DNA of 64,000 bases from Bonia amplexicaulis (taxonomy: Eukaryota; Streptophyta; Magnoliopsida; Poales; Poaceae), in NCBI GenBank assembly GCA_036346245.1, contig CM070747.1, positions 20,949,655 to 21,013,654 of the forward strand, given 5' to 3'. Of this stretch, positions 10,991-22,644 are shown piece after piece. Position 1 is the first letter of the stretch, and each line of letters starts with the position of its first letter. A model generated the notes under the pieces. It did no database searches and had not been told where the DNA came from. It saw only the letters and a list, made by a program, of their open reading frames with translations. Both the position numbers and the translations under genes were made by a program.

Positions 10991-12515
10991 AACGGTTAGC
11001 AGCAGCAGCAATTAAACATACGGCTATTTTCTGTAAATACAATGACAAACAATGCTAACTAAAAAGTCTAGTAGTAGAATCCCCTCTCTCCGGGGAGATG
11101 AAGAAGTGATGGTTGCTTGTTTGGGTGGCAATGGCAAAGAAAACAATCCCCCTTCCCTTGCCTTCTAGTCTGTAAATGTGAAAACTAGAGGAGCCATATC
11201 AGTGCAACACCACACAAAAGGAAGAGGAGAAACACCAATGCTACTGGCCTGTTTTGCTTTGTGTAGGATCGTCGATAGCAATCAGAGGGGATGAATGATT
11301 GTAGTGCGGAAGATTTTTCTTTGGAATCTGTCGACTTCTGATTTTCCAACCTGCCAATGCACCAGGAAAACAAAGGCAAAAATAGCAAAAGACAAGGAAA
11401 ATAAAAACACACTTTATAAGCAGATCAAATTTTCCTTCGCTTGTAGACCCAGCCCAGAGATTATATGGTTTGGTTTTGGTTGTACTCACGGACGCAAATC
11501 AGAGAACAACTGTGGCTAAAAAAATCAAGAACCAAAAGAGGCGCTGCACTCACGAGAGAAATCTTTAGCATGCGATTTACACCTCTCAATTTCACGGCCA
11601 AAACGCACCAAGCATGTAGCCACCCGAAGTCTAATTAGCACACCTAATTACCTCCCTCTAATTATCTCCCTCCGGCCGGCCGCTAATCACTTGCAGGCCC
11701 CAATGCAAACACGAGAGCACAAAAATCACCACAGCATGCAGATCGAGAATGGCCACGACTTGAGCACAGCGATCGGATTCGGCGACGCACGCGAACGTTG
11801 AGTTCACGCACACGCACCGAGGCGCGAGGAGACGTCGATCGTAGCCTCGGACGCACCTACCGAATTGAGACGCCAGCGAACGGTTCAAAGAGAAAAACGC
11901 CGCCGAAACTTTTCTCCAATAGATCTATGATTTTATTTCTTAATTATGGTGGCTACATGGCTCCAAATCCTCTGCTTTTGCCGTTCAAATCGTGTGCTCT
12001 GCTCGACTCTGCTCCTCTTTCCAGACGGCGCCGGACTGCCGGGTGTTCACGCTCTCGATTTCGACAGTTCGACCAACGCTCGATGCTTTCTCCAGATTGC
12101 TGCCTGCAAACCAGTGTATGATATCGTCGATCTGTGGCGAAGGAAGACTGCGAATTTTGGGGAAGAGCAAGGAGAGGAGAAGGGAGAAAGGATGAACTTC
12201 ACTCACACCTACTTACAGTTACTCCAGTACAAAACACCATTCTCTCCTCTCTATCGTTAAAGGTTTTCCTTAGATTGTGCAAGTTCCTTTCTGTTATTCT
12301 TCCTGACGTTCCCGTCTTCAACCTGACGTTTGCACCGACTGTGCAATTCACATTTGCCTAATAATTTTTGCTTAAACCTCTTGTTGTTCCCATGAAGGTA
12401 TGGTGGCTACAATGCCAACTGGATGCACACGAGCGGTTTAGTAAGTAATTTATTCGACCTTCGTTGGGTGGCTTTGTCGACATTTCTCCTCGACAGCGCC
12501 TGCCATTCCTTCTTC
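10991..12515. other. Spacer left of the HD-Zip-bearing hAT element
   Basis: Mixed sequence with several overlapping short frames on both strands (11185-11520, 11658-12361) and no recognisable domain. 12380-12440 has exon-like text with a GTAAGT-like donor after GCGGTTTA, but no partner exon is recognised. The TTCTTCATTTGCAG at the right edge looks like a splice acceptor interrupted by the insertion at 12524. Confidence 0.35.
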
Positions 12516-12569
12516 ATTTGCAGACTGTCAGGGGCGGACCCACAGGGTATGCCGGGTGGGCGCAAACCA

Positions 12570-13214
12570 AAATCTCCCGTCCAATTCGATGTCTTGTTCC
12601 CAGATCAACTGCTAGGAGAGACAGATCAAGAAGACCACGAGAACAGCGATGGTCATGCGAGGAAGAAGTTACGGCTTAGCGAAGAACTATTAACGGTGCT
12701 CGAAACCGTCTACGAAGAGCGTAGCAATCTTGATCAAGTAAGTTCATATTATGATGTTACCGAACATTTTGATGCATGAGAACCCTCATGTTGCCTAGTA
12801 TAGAATTGTCAAACTCATGATAAAAAGTTAGGCTGTAAAGCAAGGGCTGGCGAAGAAGCTGAACATAAAACCACGCCAAGTCGAAGTCTGGTTTCAGAAC
12901 AGAAGAGTTAGGTACTTGCATTCACATGTCACATGTCACTATTTATCAGAAAGTTAAAGTGTGCTTTGTGTAATTTTGATGGGTTCTTTTGTCGAAATTA
13001 TAGGGGCAAGCAGAAGCAGACGGCAGCAGATTGTGAGAATCTGAAGAGAAGGTCCGAAGGGCTAATCAGGGAGAACTAGAAACTGAAGAGGGAGTTAAAA
13101 GAACTGATGAGTGTTTCTCAGCATGACAGTACTCACTGTGGTTCAAATTTAGTTGCCATGTGCTCATCTTGCAACAAGATCCTTAGAGGCCACCATAATT
13201 ACAAGAAACTCTAA
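12570..13214 (+). pseudogene. HD-Zip class II homeobox gene fragment captured by hAT
   Basis: Three exons with canonical introns: about 12570-12737 (donor GTAAGT), 12832-12911 (acceptor TTAG, donor GTACTT) and 13004-13214 (acceptor TATAG). Phases match across both introns. Translation gives the homeodomain start KKLRLSEELLTVLE, the recognition helix VEVWFQNRRVR with its Trp, Phe, Asn and Arg kept, the leucine zipper region, and CSSCNKI near the C-terminus, which matches the CPSCE motif of class II HD-Zip transcription factors. The Gln-Asn to Ala-Val junction falls between exons inside the homeodomain as in the family. One in-frame TAG (13077-13079) interrupts the zipper. The N-terminal regulatory part is missing. 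Because introns are kept, the capture was from genomic DNA. Confidence 0.8.
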
Positions 13215-13261
13215 ACATATGGATCTAGACTTGTTTTTACATGATAAAAAACTGCATAAGA

Positions 13262-13850
13262 CATCTTCATGGAAAGACCTTTGATGATACTGTACATAAT
13301 GCCGATTGGACAAAAATATATTTTGTGCTTAGAGCATTTAAGACCTTTGAGTTTGTTTTCTTTGCACACTTAATGTTTGTTATTCTTGGATACACAAATG
13401 AATTATCCGAGTGTTTGCAAAGAAGGGAGCAAAATATTCTTAATGCAATCTCACTTGTTAATGTGGCAAAGAACAGAATGCAACAATTGAGGTCTGATGG
13501 TTGGGATAAGTTCCTTGAGATGGTCACTTCGTTTTGTGATAAACATGGTGTTGAAGTTCCTGCTATGGACGACGATTATGTACCTTATGGAAAATCAGCG
13601 AGGTACGCTTGTGCTCGAAACCAAACAAATGCTGATCACTTCAAAAGAGAAGTATATATTGGTGTCACTTCAAAACTCTGCAATAGTTTTAGTGAAAACA
13701 AAGTTAAGAAATAAGATGGGTGATAGTCTTTTGGGTGATTGTCTAGTCACATTCATTGAGCGAGATATTTTCTTTGAAGTGGATGAAGATGATATAATCG
13801 AGACTTTCATGTCCTTTAGAAAGCGTAGACAAAAAAAGTCAGATAAGTAG
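13262..13850 (+). pseudogene. Tip100-like hAT transposase remnant
   Basis: The frame 13241-13714 encodes text typical of plant zinc-finger (TTF/MYM-type) hAT transposases: ILGYTNELSECLQRREQNIL, LRSDGWDKFLEMVTSFCDKH and VPAMDDDYVPYGKSAR. It then drops frame into 13710-13850 with LRNKMGDSLLGDCLVTFIER, part of the C-terminal hAT dimerisation region. The middle of the protein and most of the N-terminal half are absent. The same family is seen, less truncated, at 38990-41727. Non-functional. Confidence 0.75.
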
Positions 13851-14103
13851 TATTGTAAGTCTCTTTTATGTATATTTGAGACTATTAGTATGGTGTTTGA
13901 ACTATTTATATTGTAATTTGTGCAAGTTTCCAACTTATTCCTTGAATTTAAGACTTATCGTATTATTTAGTGTTTGTATACCGAATTACGGTGCAAATTT
14001 TACAATTATTTACCGAATTGGCAAATGATTTTATCGAATTGCATATAAAAATTTTGATACGGCATATCTTTTGGTAAAATTCTGGGTCCGTCACTATTTG
14101 CAG

Positions 14104-14736
14104 TGCGCATTAGAATATGCAACATATATTTCCCGCCTCCATGGCAATCGCCGTATGTTCATCTATGTTGGTGCAGCACCCACCATTATATAACAACATT
14201 ATTGAGAGAAGCTAGGGAAGCTCGGCAGAAGGACATGCTAAGCAAGCCGGCTGCAGTAAGAGGCTTAATTAGTGTAAAATATGTTTAATTAGTGTAAAGT
14301 AGATTAATTAGTGGGTGGTAGCTTGGCAAGTGGTACCACTGTGGCGCTCTCCTGCCAAGCTCGGGTAGCACAGTAAGCTACCGTGGTTGACAAGCTCAAG
14401 GAGGATGTTATATTTGCAAAAACGAACGTCCAAGACTAAATTTGAAAAAAAAGACTATAGTGCCAGATATGCGAAAAATTCCTAAAATGTGTGCCGTTAG
14501 CTTTCCCACTTGTTTTTGTTGTAAACCTAATCCGAAAAATACTTTAGCTCTAGATCAATCACATGAACACCAAATTAAAGGTTTAGAGTAGAAGCATCAG
14601 CACTAACCCGATCCGGATGAGGAAGCCATGGGGCGAAGTAGTTGTGCGGTTGTGGATGTCGGTGGAGGAGTTGACGACAGCGTTCGGCCGGTGATGTAGA
14701 TGGCCGGCGACGGTGAAGAAGACGGCGGTGGTGGAG
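14104..14736. other. Spacer left of the LARD-like element
   Basis: No gene supported. Contains short repeats of TTAATTAGTG (14270-14320) and an imperfect inverted pair around TAGCTTGGCAAG and CTTGACAAGC-like words. 14625-14736 is GC-rich and becomes continuous with 27007 onward if the insertion is removed, so it was probably one GC-rich block. Confidence 0.4.
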
Positions 14737-17700
14737 TGTAACATCCCAAAAAGGGAACTAATGTAATTACAAAAAAAATTTTATCATTATAAAATCTTTT
14801 TTATTGTTTTTCCAGTGTCTCTCAAAAATTTTGGCGTTATTCGAATTTCTCAGTTTGGATTTTCTTGCCAAAAGCCCGATTGAGAAAAATCCAAATTTAC
14901 TTGGAAGTCTTCATTTCAGATTTAAATTAAAATTTGGAAATTCAAAACCAAGACTAGAAATTGAAGATCAATATAGAATCCTTCCATCCAATTTACATAT
15001 CCAGAAATTCAAATTCTGAAAATTAAAAGAATTATTTCTCCAAAACTCGCCAATCTTAAAATCTAATCGTCAAATCCAAAATTTGAACCAAACTGTCAAA
15101 CTCAAAATCTGATCCCAAATCCAAATTCTGAAATTTGATGAAATCCCCAAAATCTCTCTTGGTCGGCCCATTCTTTTCACGGCTCTGTTCTTTTTTTTCT
15201 CCCCGGTCCACTTCTTCCGCCCGGCCGCTCTTCTTTCTCTGGCCTCCGGCCCACCCGACCGCGTCTGCCTTCTTCTTGCTCCTCCCATGTTTCTTCCTTC
15301 TCCTCCCCCAGCTCCTGGCGCTCGTCGGCCCGACCCCTTGCTTGGGCGCCACCGGCTCTGACCGCTGCAGCCTCACCTCCGTCGCGCCTTTACTACTCTA
15401 TCACCGCCTAGCCGCCCCTATCCTCCCTAGCTCGGCGCGCGTCATCTCCTCGTCCTTTCCGCAGTGGACAAACCAGCCCCACCCCTGGTTTCTCCTCCGT
15501 CGTGTCGCATTGAAGCCGCATTGAAGCCCAATAACCCCTGTCTTCCTCGCCTATAAGGAGCCCGAGCTCTCCTTCCTTCCATTCCCTGCTCTCTAGAGTT
15601 CACCGCCACCTCCGCCGAGCTCCCTGCACCACCCGGTGAGCCCCGAGCCGTGCCGATCCCCCCCCGAGCTCGCCTTGTCTCCCTCATGCTCTCACTCAAT
15701 GCAATTAGTCCCCCATGCCCTGTAGGCCCCCAGCGACCGCCGCCTTCCCCAACTCCGGCGCTCAGTCTTCCCGACGATTCGTCGAGCCTCGACCCATTCC
15801 GGCGCTGAGCTCCCCAGAACGTCTCGAGGCCATTCCAGACGCCGCCTTGGCCCCTCCTCCTCCTCAACGAGCTGTCCACGGGAGCCCCTCAGCGCCGCCG
15901 CCCGTGCACGTCGTCGGCTCACCTCCGCCACCCTCCGGCCAGCTCGGCTGCTCAGGTGAGTTCCTGGTACGGCACTCGTGCTCACGCGCACCTCACCCCT
16001 TCCTCCTTTCTCTCCGCCACCGGCGCCAACCGCCCTCCTCCGCCCGCTCCCCATCGCCGCCGGCTAGCTTGGCGCCTCCCGGTCGGGCTGCCGCCTCCCG
16101 GGATTTCGTCGCGGGGGTATCCCGTTTTGCCGGTCGTCGTCGCCTCCCCGGCCGCTCCCCGCCGGCGACGCCGTCCAGCCCCGGCGCCTCCCTCCTCTGT
16201 TTCGTCGTTCCCCTGCTGCTGTGCTCTCCACCGAATCGGCTCCTTGCTCTCTCGCCTCACTTTGTATGACTGTGGGCCCAACCAGATGACTAAGATGAGC
16301 TCATGTGCAAGAACCGAATAATGATCTGTGACCCCTTTTTTGAATGCGAAAATCATGTGTAAGAAATGTTCATATATGTATTCTAATAAAATAAATTATG
16401 ACTAATAATGGGAATAAGAGGATAGGCATGAGTGCATAAAGAAAAGGTTTACAAATAGAATTACAAACTTAACATTTCTTAAATTTTGTGCCAATTGAGA
16501 TCCATACATTCATTAATCTTTATGTAAGACTAAGTAAAGATTATGCATGGTCTATTTTCAGATGACAAGAAATCAATGTGGATCCAATGGATATTGATGT
16601 TAAAGAAATCAAATGTGTGAAACTAAATAAAAGATTCTATTTTACAAATCAAATATACTAGAAGTTGATCCTAAAATGAGTAAAAACGTATGTTTGAAAC
16701 TTTGCAAAGAATGTTTCGACGCTTTCAAACTTTACTCTAGAAACTCGAATAATAACCTCACTACTATCTCGAGTGGTTCAGATACTATACTTCATCCGTC
16801 TATCCAAACCTATTCATGCAAACTAAGTAAACCGATTTAACAAGTTTTTGCCACATGAAATATCAAAGTTACACCAAGTACTTCAAATTATACTCATCTT
16901 ATGGAAAGCTTCCGCCTCCTAAAACATAAAACTATGTTCCTCTTTACTACCATCGACACCCTCTTTTATCAGTCCATAAGTCATGCCTAACTCATGGAAC
17001 TTCCTTGATAAATATAAATCAACAATAAGAAGGTCATCAAATAAAAGATCGAGCCTCGCCTTCCTCTAATTGGCCATGTATGGCCACCACCTTTTTCCAA
17101 AACGAATAAATTCCTGAAGATACATCTTCACTTTTGATCCGTCGTTATCCTAAAATTTTCCCTCACGGTAAAGCTGTTCAGGCAACTCGTTCTCCTGCTC
17201 AAATCCAGCTACCGCCGTGTTTACATCACACTAATCCGAATCATCCTTCTATTCTCAAAACAATGTATAATTCAAATTAAATTGGGTATTTAAAATATTT
17301 GTATTTATTTGGTCTTTCTTCTGTCTGCCGCGTATTAGAATCTGAAGACTCGACGAGGCGATAAATTCGAGCAGGATCAAGACGTGGGTAAAAGCGAGGA
17401 TCAGTACATTAAGATCACTGACTGAGCAGGCTTTGAGATGGTCAAGGCCATGGTAAACCAAGCAAGGCAAGTCATCACTTTGATCATATTGATCCCATAT
17501 TTTATGCAAATTTATGTTCCTTTAAATTATCAACTTGCATGCCTAATTTGCTATCCCAAATTTATGTCAAAGCTTAAGGTAGATACATGCCTATTTGATA
17601 CTGTACTAAATTTAATATGTCATTCCTTGACACTTGAATCACTTAATCCTTGTAACCATAGATATTAATGATAATCTTTACTAGCTATAGATTACATTAT

Positions 17701-19075
17701 AATGCTATGCTAGTCCGGTCAAGTCCGGGGGCTAGTTGCCCTGATCATCAATCTTTAAAGCATGAGAACTTAATTTGGGACAGTCATGGGATGTACGTGG
17801 CTGGGTATTTTTTCTACAATTGTGTTATGTTTCTCAAAACCCTAAAAATCTGCTATACGGTTTGGGCGGATGGAAAGAGCGGTGGGTGTGGATGTAACAC
17901 AAGGGTTGTGGAATGAACCGCCCAGACAATTTAAGGACTTAATCTTGTGTTGACCCTCCGTGTACAACAGTACAACCACAAGCTGGCAAAGTGTAGGCTT
18001 GGCTAAATAATTTACTGAACACTCTAGTCATTTCACGGAGAACGTGTGTAGGTGGGACATGGAAGCCCCACTTGGAATGGGACACCGGATGTAGGTGACG
18101 TTGCCTAGGATTGCGTATGTGGAGAGAGGAGTCCGACTGCGCTATCCTATGGTGGACATACCGCACAACCTATGGACGTAACCCCATAGGAGTGACATGC
18201 TAGAGTGCGAGGTATTGTAAAGGCCTTGTGATATTTTCTCGACCTACATGTCCAAGGCATCATGTAGAACTGTCGGGATGATTATTTCTTGTGGGTAAAG
18301 ATGTACAGTCTCTGCAGAGTTAAAACTATTCGAATAGCCGTGCCCACGGTCAAGGGCAAACACGGAAAACTCCCTCGAGTTAGTTCTATTTCCAAAAACA
18401 TTTGTGGGTTGGATAAGAGCCTGTAAGAGAGTTGTACTCTGACTTTGAATTTTTCCTGGAGGGAAGTACTCCAGTGGCCAAAACTAGCATTGGTGGGGGT
18501 AACCATGCACTGTAAAAGGTGGATGTAACCTACGCTGCAATTATAATCGTATTCTCACAATCAATTTCATAAAGTCTGTTTCAGTTAAAATTGCTAAGTC
18601 TCAGGAATTTTTCTTACTTATTGTAATTCCAAAACAATGCTTTTAGCAAATAAAAGAACCAGAAGCCTCCCTTGACAGCTTGCATCTACTATTATTGCAC
18701 CCTGTGTGGTGACTTGCTGAGTATTGTCGTACTCACTCTTGCTTAACTACCATTAGTCAGAAAAGGAAGTCAAGCCCTGAAATGCCTAAAAGGGGTCGAC
18801 AGAGCTGGAAGACGAAATGGCCATGGACTAGGTCGCGAACCCCAGTTGGCTGCCTGTGGGCAAGTCCTGCGGGTCCCACCCATGTGAAGTTTCCGCTGCT
18901 GCATTTTATTGTTTTCGGCCTACTCGGCCCATGAGTAAGTATTACTGTGTTATTTACGCTTCCGCATGATATGTTTTTGGTATACAGTGATGTATCTGTG
19001 GGCACTATCTACTGATCCAGGGAATAGTGCGGTGAAATCACAGAGGATCTGGGTTTGCTAACCCGAGGTCCGACA
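14737..19075 (+). repeat. 5' LTR of the LARD-like element (4339 bp)
   Basis: Begins TGTAACATCCCAAAAAGGGA and ends GTCCGACA. Matches the 3' LTR along its whole length, with scattered substitutions and small indels (for example extra bases in 15180-15370 and different text at 23090-23290). A promoter-like CCTATAAGGAGCC is at about 15550. GC-rich 15150-16260 yields several proline/serine-rich open frames on both strands that I do not regard as genes. Confidence 0.9.
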
Positions 19076-19079
19076 GAGC

Positions 19080-19091
19080 TGGTATCAGAGC
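19080..19091 (+). other. Primer-binding site, tRNA-Met type
   Basis: TGGTATCAGAGC, four bases after the 5' LTR, matches the usual plant initiator tRNA-Met primer site used to start minus-strand DNA synthesis. Confidence 0.9.
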
Positions 19092-21438
19092 ATATCGACT
19101 GTAAGTCGTAAACTTAGTTAGCATGGCCGTTAGTTCTATTACTAGGATTATTTCTTCAAAAGTCTAATTGCAAAATGTAAGTAGTATTACTACTCTCGTC
19201 CATCTTAGATGATTCCCTCTCGTCTACCTTTTTGCCCTGGGCATTTTCAGTTCCAAGCACTCTTATCCCGAATTCAGACTAACACGAGTCCGAGTTCCTT
19301 CTGAAAATTCTTCTGAAAAAAAACTACTTTGGGCCAATATCCTAAAGCTTATATTGAGAGTTATTTGCAAGAGTTGCTTATCCTTGGAAGGTTAAATTAT
19401 CAAAATTATTTGCAAAACTTATTTCCAAGCTCATTTCAACAAGCCTAAGCTTCCAAGGAAAATTTTCTCAAAATTTAATTCCCCGCCAATTTATTCTAAA
19501 AATTCGCTTTGATTTCTCAAATATAGGTGTAAATCTTGGTGGATTCATGTCAATCATAAGATAAGATCAATGGTGTGAATTTTTGGATGAAAAGTAAGCG
19601 AATTAATTTGGATGATTGACTTGGCTACCTGCGTAAGCCAATCTGGATGATTTCACTGACCAAATGGATAGACCAGTTTACGTGAATGGATTGGTTAAAA
19701 TGGGTGGACCAATTTAAGTGATTAGATCGGCTAAATAAGTAGACCAATGTGAAAGGACTGGATTGGCTAAATAATCAGATTGGTTAAATAAATAGAGCGA
19801 TATAGATGATTGAATTGACGAAATGAGTGGACCAACTCAAGAAGATCAGATTGGCTAAAATAAGTGAATCGATGGAATTTTAGAAAAGTGGGGAGTATAA
19901 TAACAATTATTGGTCTGCAGCTTTAATAAACAGTATAGCTCCCGGTGAATGTTTACACTGGTGGGATAATGGAATATAGCTGACCACTAAATGGATTATT
20001 GGAAATCCTAAGGATATTGAAGAAGTAATAATAACCTTTGAATTATAGATTTGAGCAATAACATTATTCCGGGTGGACGCTCATGATAATGAAGCCGCTT
20101 GGAAGGAAATTGCGGATAGTACGACTGATCACTTGATGAACAATCATGAGTATACCCCAATGATGGAGACGGTTGAATTATAATACCAATGTTACTAGTG
20201 AATTGAAATATCGGAATCATAATACAAGTGATACTGGTGGATCTAAAATATGTGAATGGTACTGGTGGATTTAAAATATGAAAATATTGAAACCATGATA
20301 CAAACAGGCACGAGTGGATTTAAAGGTAAGGGATATTGGAGTAAGGCTTAGATATATAATTGAATGGGAGTGTTGGATAGTGAACCCAAGATTGGAGTTA
20401 TGAATTTATGAAGGAATTTGAGATTCATGTGAGGAATAAATAACGCTGATTTGGTGAATGACACTATAGATAATACCTTGGAAGTTATATGATCTGTGGA
20501 TCGGATAAATGATAACACTCACTATTTGGAGTATTAGACAACAGTCGTGCTGAGACTAAGTAATGAAGGGAGTTGCTTTTAGATTCAATCAAGCATGAGC
20601 AAGATCAACAAGGCCTTGGATTAATAGCCTACAAATAGAAAGAGTACGGGAGTGAATTAGTCTATTGAATTTGTGACCTTGGAGGATGCTGGGATACCTT
20701 TGCAAAAAAAAATGATGGGGCTTACCTTGGAAAAGCAAATATTTTCAACCTCAGTAGTTCAAAAAAATTGTTTTCCAAAAAGTTATGTTTTCAAAACAAT
20801 AATAAGAAGCAAGAGCTTCGCTGCCAAAGCACTTCTTACCCCTTTTCTTCTGTTGCTTCCCTCTACCAAAAAGGAAATCTGGTTTTTCCTATTCCCTTTC
20901 CCTCACTTCAAAGGTTTAAGCTTGGAGGCGTCAAGGATGCTTGTGAAGATTTGGTGGCCTTGCTTCAGCAAACTTAGTTTTTAGAACCCTGTGCCTTCTT
21001 GTGTGTGTCTCCGCGCATAGAAATGGCTTGGTCAAAAAAAAAGATTTTATTGGCCCTGTGCACTACCTTTTTGCCCTCGGGCGTTGTATTTCGTAGTCAC
21101 AGGAAAAGTATGTTTTCAAAAGCTTGGTTATTCTGTGTGGCTTGTGTACTGCCCCAGCTTCTGGGTGTGCACTTCTTAGAATGGGTTAGAATATCTCATC
21201 CCCGTAATGCTCTCCGTACCCCATGCTATTTCCCCCTCACCTTATTGCTGAAAACCTCGTCAGGTCTAGGGGGCAAGAAGTAGCAGACAACCAAGTCAAG
21301 GTTCTCAAAGCTCTAAAGTTGAAAGAAGCAATATCTTTGAAAAGGATAACAACTAAGAGACCTAGCCTGTAAAAGGGATCAGGACTCAAGTCTCTATTCC
21401 GCAGCAAACTCGTTGATACAGTCATCATAAAACAAGCA
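19092..21438 (+). other. Non-coding internal region of the LARD-like element
   Basis: No significant ORF. 19550-20350 is rich in diverged repeats of GATTGGCTAAAT/ATTGGTTAAA and of TACTGGTGGATTTAAAATAT-like words. 20670-21290 is homologous to 37260-38050 (shared words GCACTACCTTTTTGCCCTCGG-like text and CATGCTATTTCCCCCTCAC). Confidence 0.7.
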
Positions 21439-22309
21439 ATGGCAAAGAACAAGGCTAGGAGTAAGAAGAAGGAATCAATAGCTCCTACTTACTTTGATCC
21501 CTACCACTTGTCCAAGTATTCACTCAGACCTACTCCTCAAAGGTTGCTGAGAAGCAACTACCGTAATGGGAATAATAGTGGCATGGCACCAAGCACACTT
21601 CGAAAAGATACTACTTGCTTCTATTGCCAAGATATTGGACACTACGCCAACAAATGCCCTCAAATGAAGCCAGAAAAAGGGGCCAAGTGCTTGAAAAATA
21701 GTAACTCGGGACACTATGTGAGAAACTGCCCTCAACGGAAATCGAACAAGCAAGAAAATGATGTCGTTGCGATCAACCTCAGTCTTGGCAAAGGAAAGTG
21801 TGTTAGCTCCAAGTGTCATCAAGGAACTGACAAAACCTAACAAAGTTCACCTACTAGGTCCCGAAACTTTGTCAACCACTGCAAGTGATGAGTGTAGTAA
21901 GACGGGACATGACGCCCCATCATGCCCTCCATTGCGGCAGGTTACATGCTTTGCCTACGGACAAACATGACACTACTGACTACAACCGCCGGGCCCATAC
22001 TACCGTCCCTTCGCAAGAAACACTCTTTACCAGAAGGCTGCCTCAAGAACCCAGTGGCATGTACATGCTGTGGAGAAGAAAAGACACCAAGTAAATCAAT
22101 GTACTGCAAGCTGTCCTAATTGTGAGGAAGATCACCAACCTAGGGATTGTCCAATGAGCAAGGTCACATGCTTTCTCAGTGAAGGACAAGATCATTGCCC
22201 CAGGGGTTGTTCCATGAACTTGCTGCTGACTAAGGCTACCGAAATACAAAGACCGAGTCTTCAAACCGCCATCAGACTTGTCGTGACTAAAGCTGACAAG
22301 AGCAATTAG
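21439..22309 (+). pseudogene. Decayed gag-like multi-zinc-knuckle region
   Basis: The ATG frame 21439-21840 encodes a basic segment and one complete CCHC knuckle (CFYCQDIGHYANKC) plus a second with its second Cys lost (CLKNSNSGHYVRNC). Text in shifted frames to 22309 gives further damaged knuckles: CSKTGHDAPSC, TCFAYGQT before a stop, CPNCEEDHQPRDC and CFLSEGQDHCPRGC. At least six knuckle units can be seen, more than the one or two usual in retrotransposon gag. It may be gag-derived or come from a host CCHC protein. Stops and frameshifts rule out a single product. Confidence 0.65.
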
Positions 22310-22629
22310 TACCGGTCACCCATCATTTTAAGGGGGGCAGCCTGAGTAAACAAGAAGTGTCAGGGGCACCTTGATGTTAGGCCCTGCTACCACGCCATCA
22401 TAAAGAGAGGATAGCAATTGGTGTTGACGAAACCGCAAGCCCCAGAAATGCCAAGCCGTGAAGTGAAGCCAACTGCAACCTATCCGAGAGAGCAAGCTTC
22501 CCTCTTTTCCGTCAGCACCGAGAGCAATGAGCGTAGTAATAAGATGTACCCTAGAACCTTTTTGCTGGCCAGCTTGTTCCCACCTATTTCTTTCTACTCT
22601 ACCCGAATCTCGGGGACGAGATTCATTTT
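22310..22629 (+). other. Pol-less tail of the LARD-like internal region
   Basis: Non-coding in practice. Contains ATTTTAAGGGGGGCAG near 22325 and TTCATTTTAAGGGGGGTAGG near 22622, two copies of a polypurine-type word. CTCGGGGACGAGATTCATTT before the second resembles the end of gypsy pol. Confidence 0.5.
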
Positions 22630-22644
22630 AAGGGGGGTAGGATT
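22630..22644 (+). other. Polypurine tract
   Basis: AAGGGGGGTAGGATT directly precedes the 3' LTR, the expected plus-strand primer position. Confidence 0.8.

Larger units (their letters stand above)
12524..14095 (+). mobile_element. hAT (Tip100-like) element carrying a homeobox gene fragment
   Basis: A 1.57 kb element bounded by the exact 8-base direct repeat ATTTGCAG (12516-12523 and 14096-14103), the TSD length of hAT elements. The left terminus has CAGGGGCGGACCCA (12529-12542); the right ends TGGGTCCGTCACT (14083-14095), its imperfect inverse. Five extra bases (ACTGT) lie between the left repeat and CAGGGG, so the left boundary is slightly uncertain. Inside are a captured HD-Zip II gene fragment and the 3' remnant of a Tip100-like transposase, both in plus orientation. 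The transposase is too broken to act, so any movement would need help from a relative. Confidence 0.75.

Noticed and set aside
12423..12779. A 118-residue ORF starting left of the hAT element and running through the HD-Zip exon
   Set aside because: It is a chance fusion of flank DNA with the captured exon and reads through the intron after 12737.
15135..16321. Pro/Ser-rich ORFs of up to 184 residues in the LTRs (also 23042-24226)
   Set aside because: They lie in the GC-rich promoter part of both LTRs, occur in several frames, and differ between the two LTRs by indels that break the frame.
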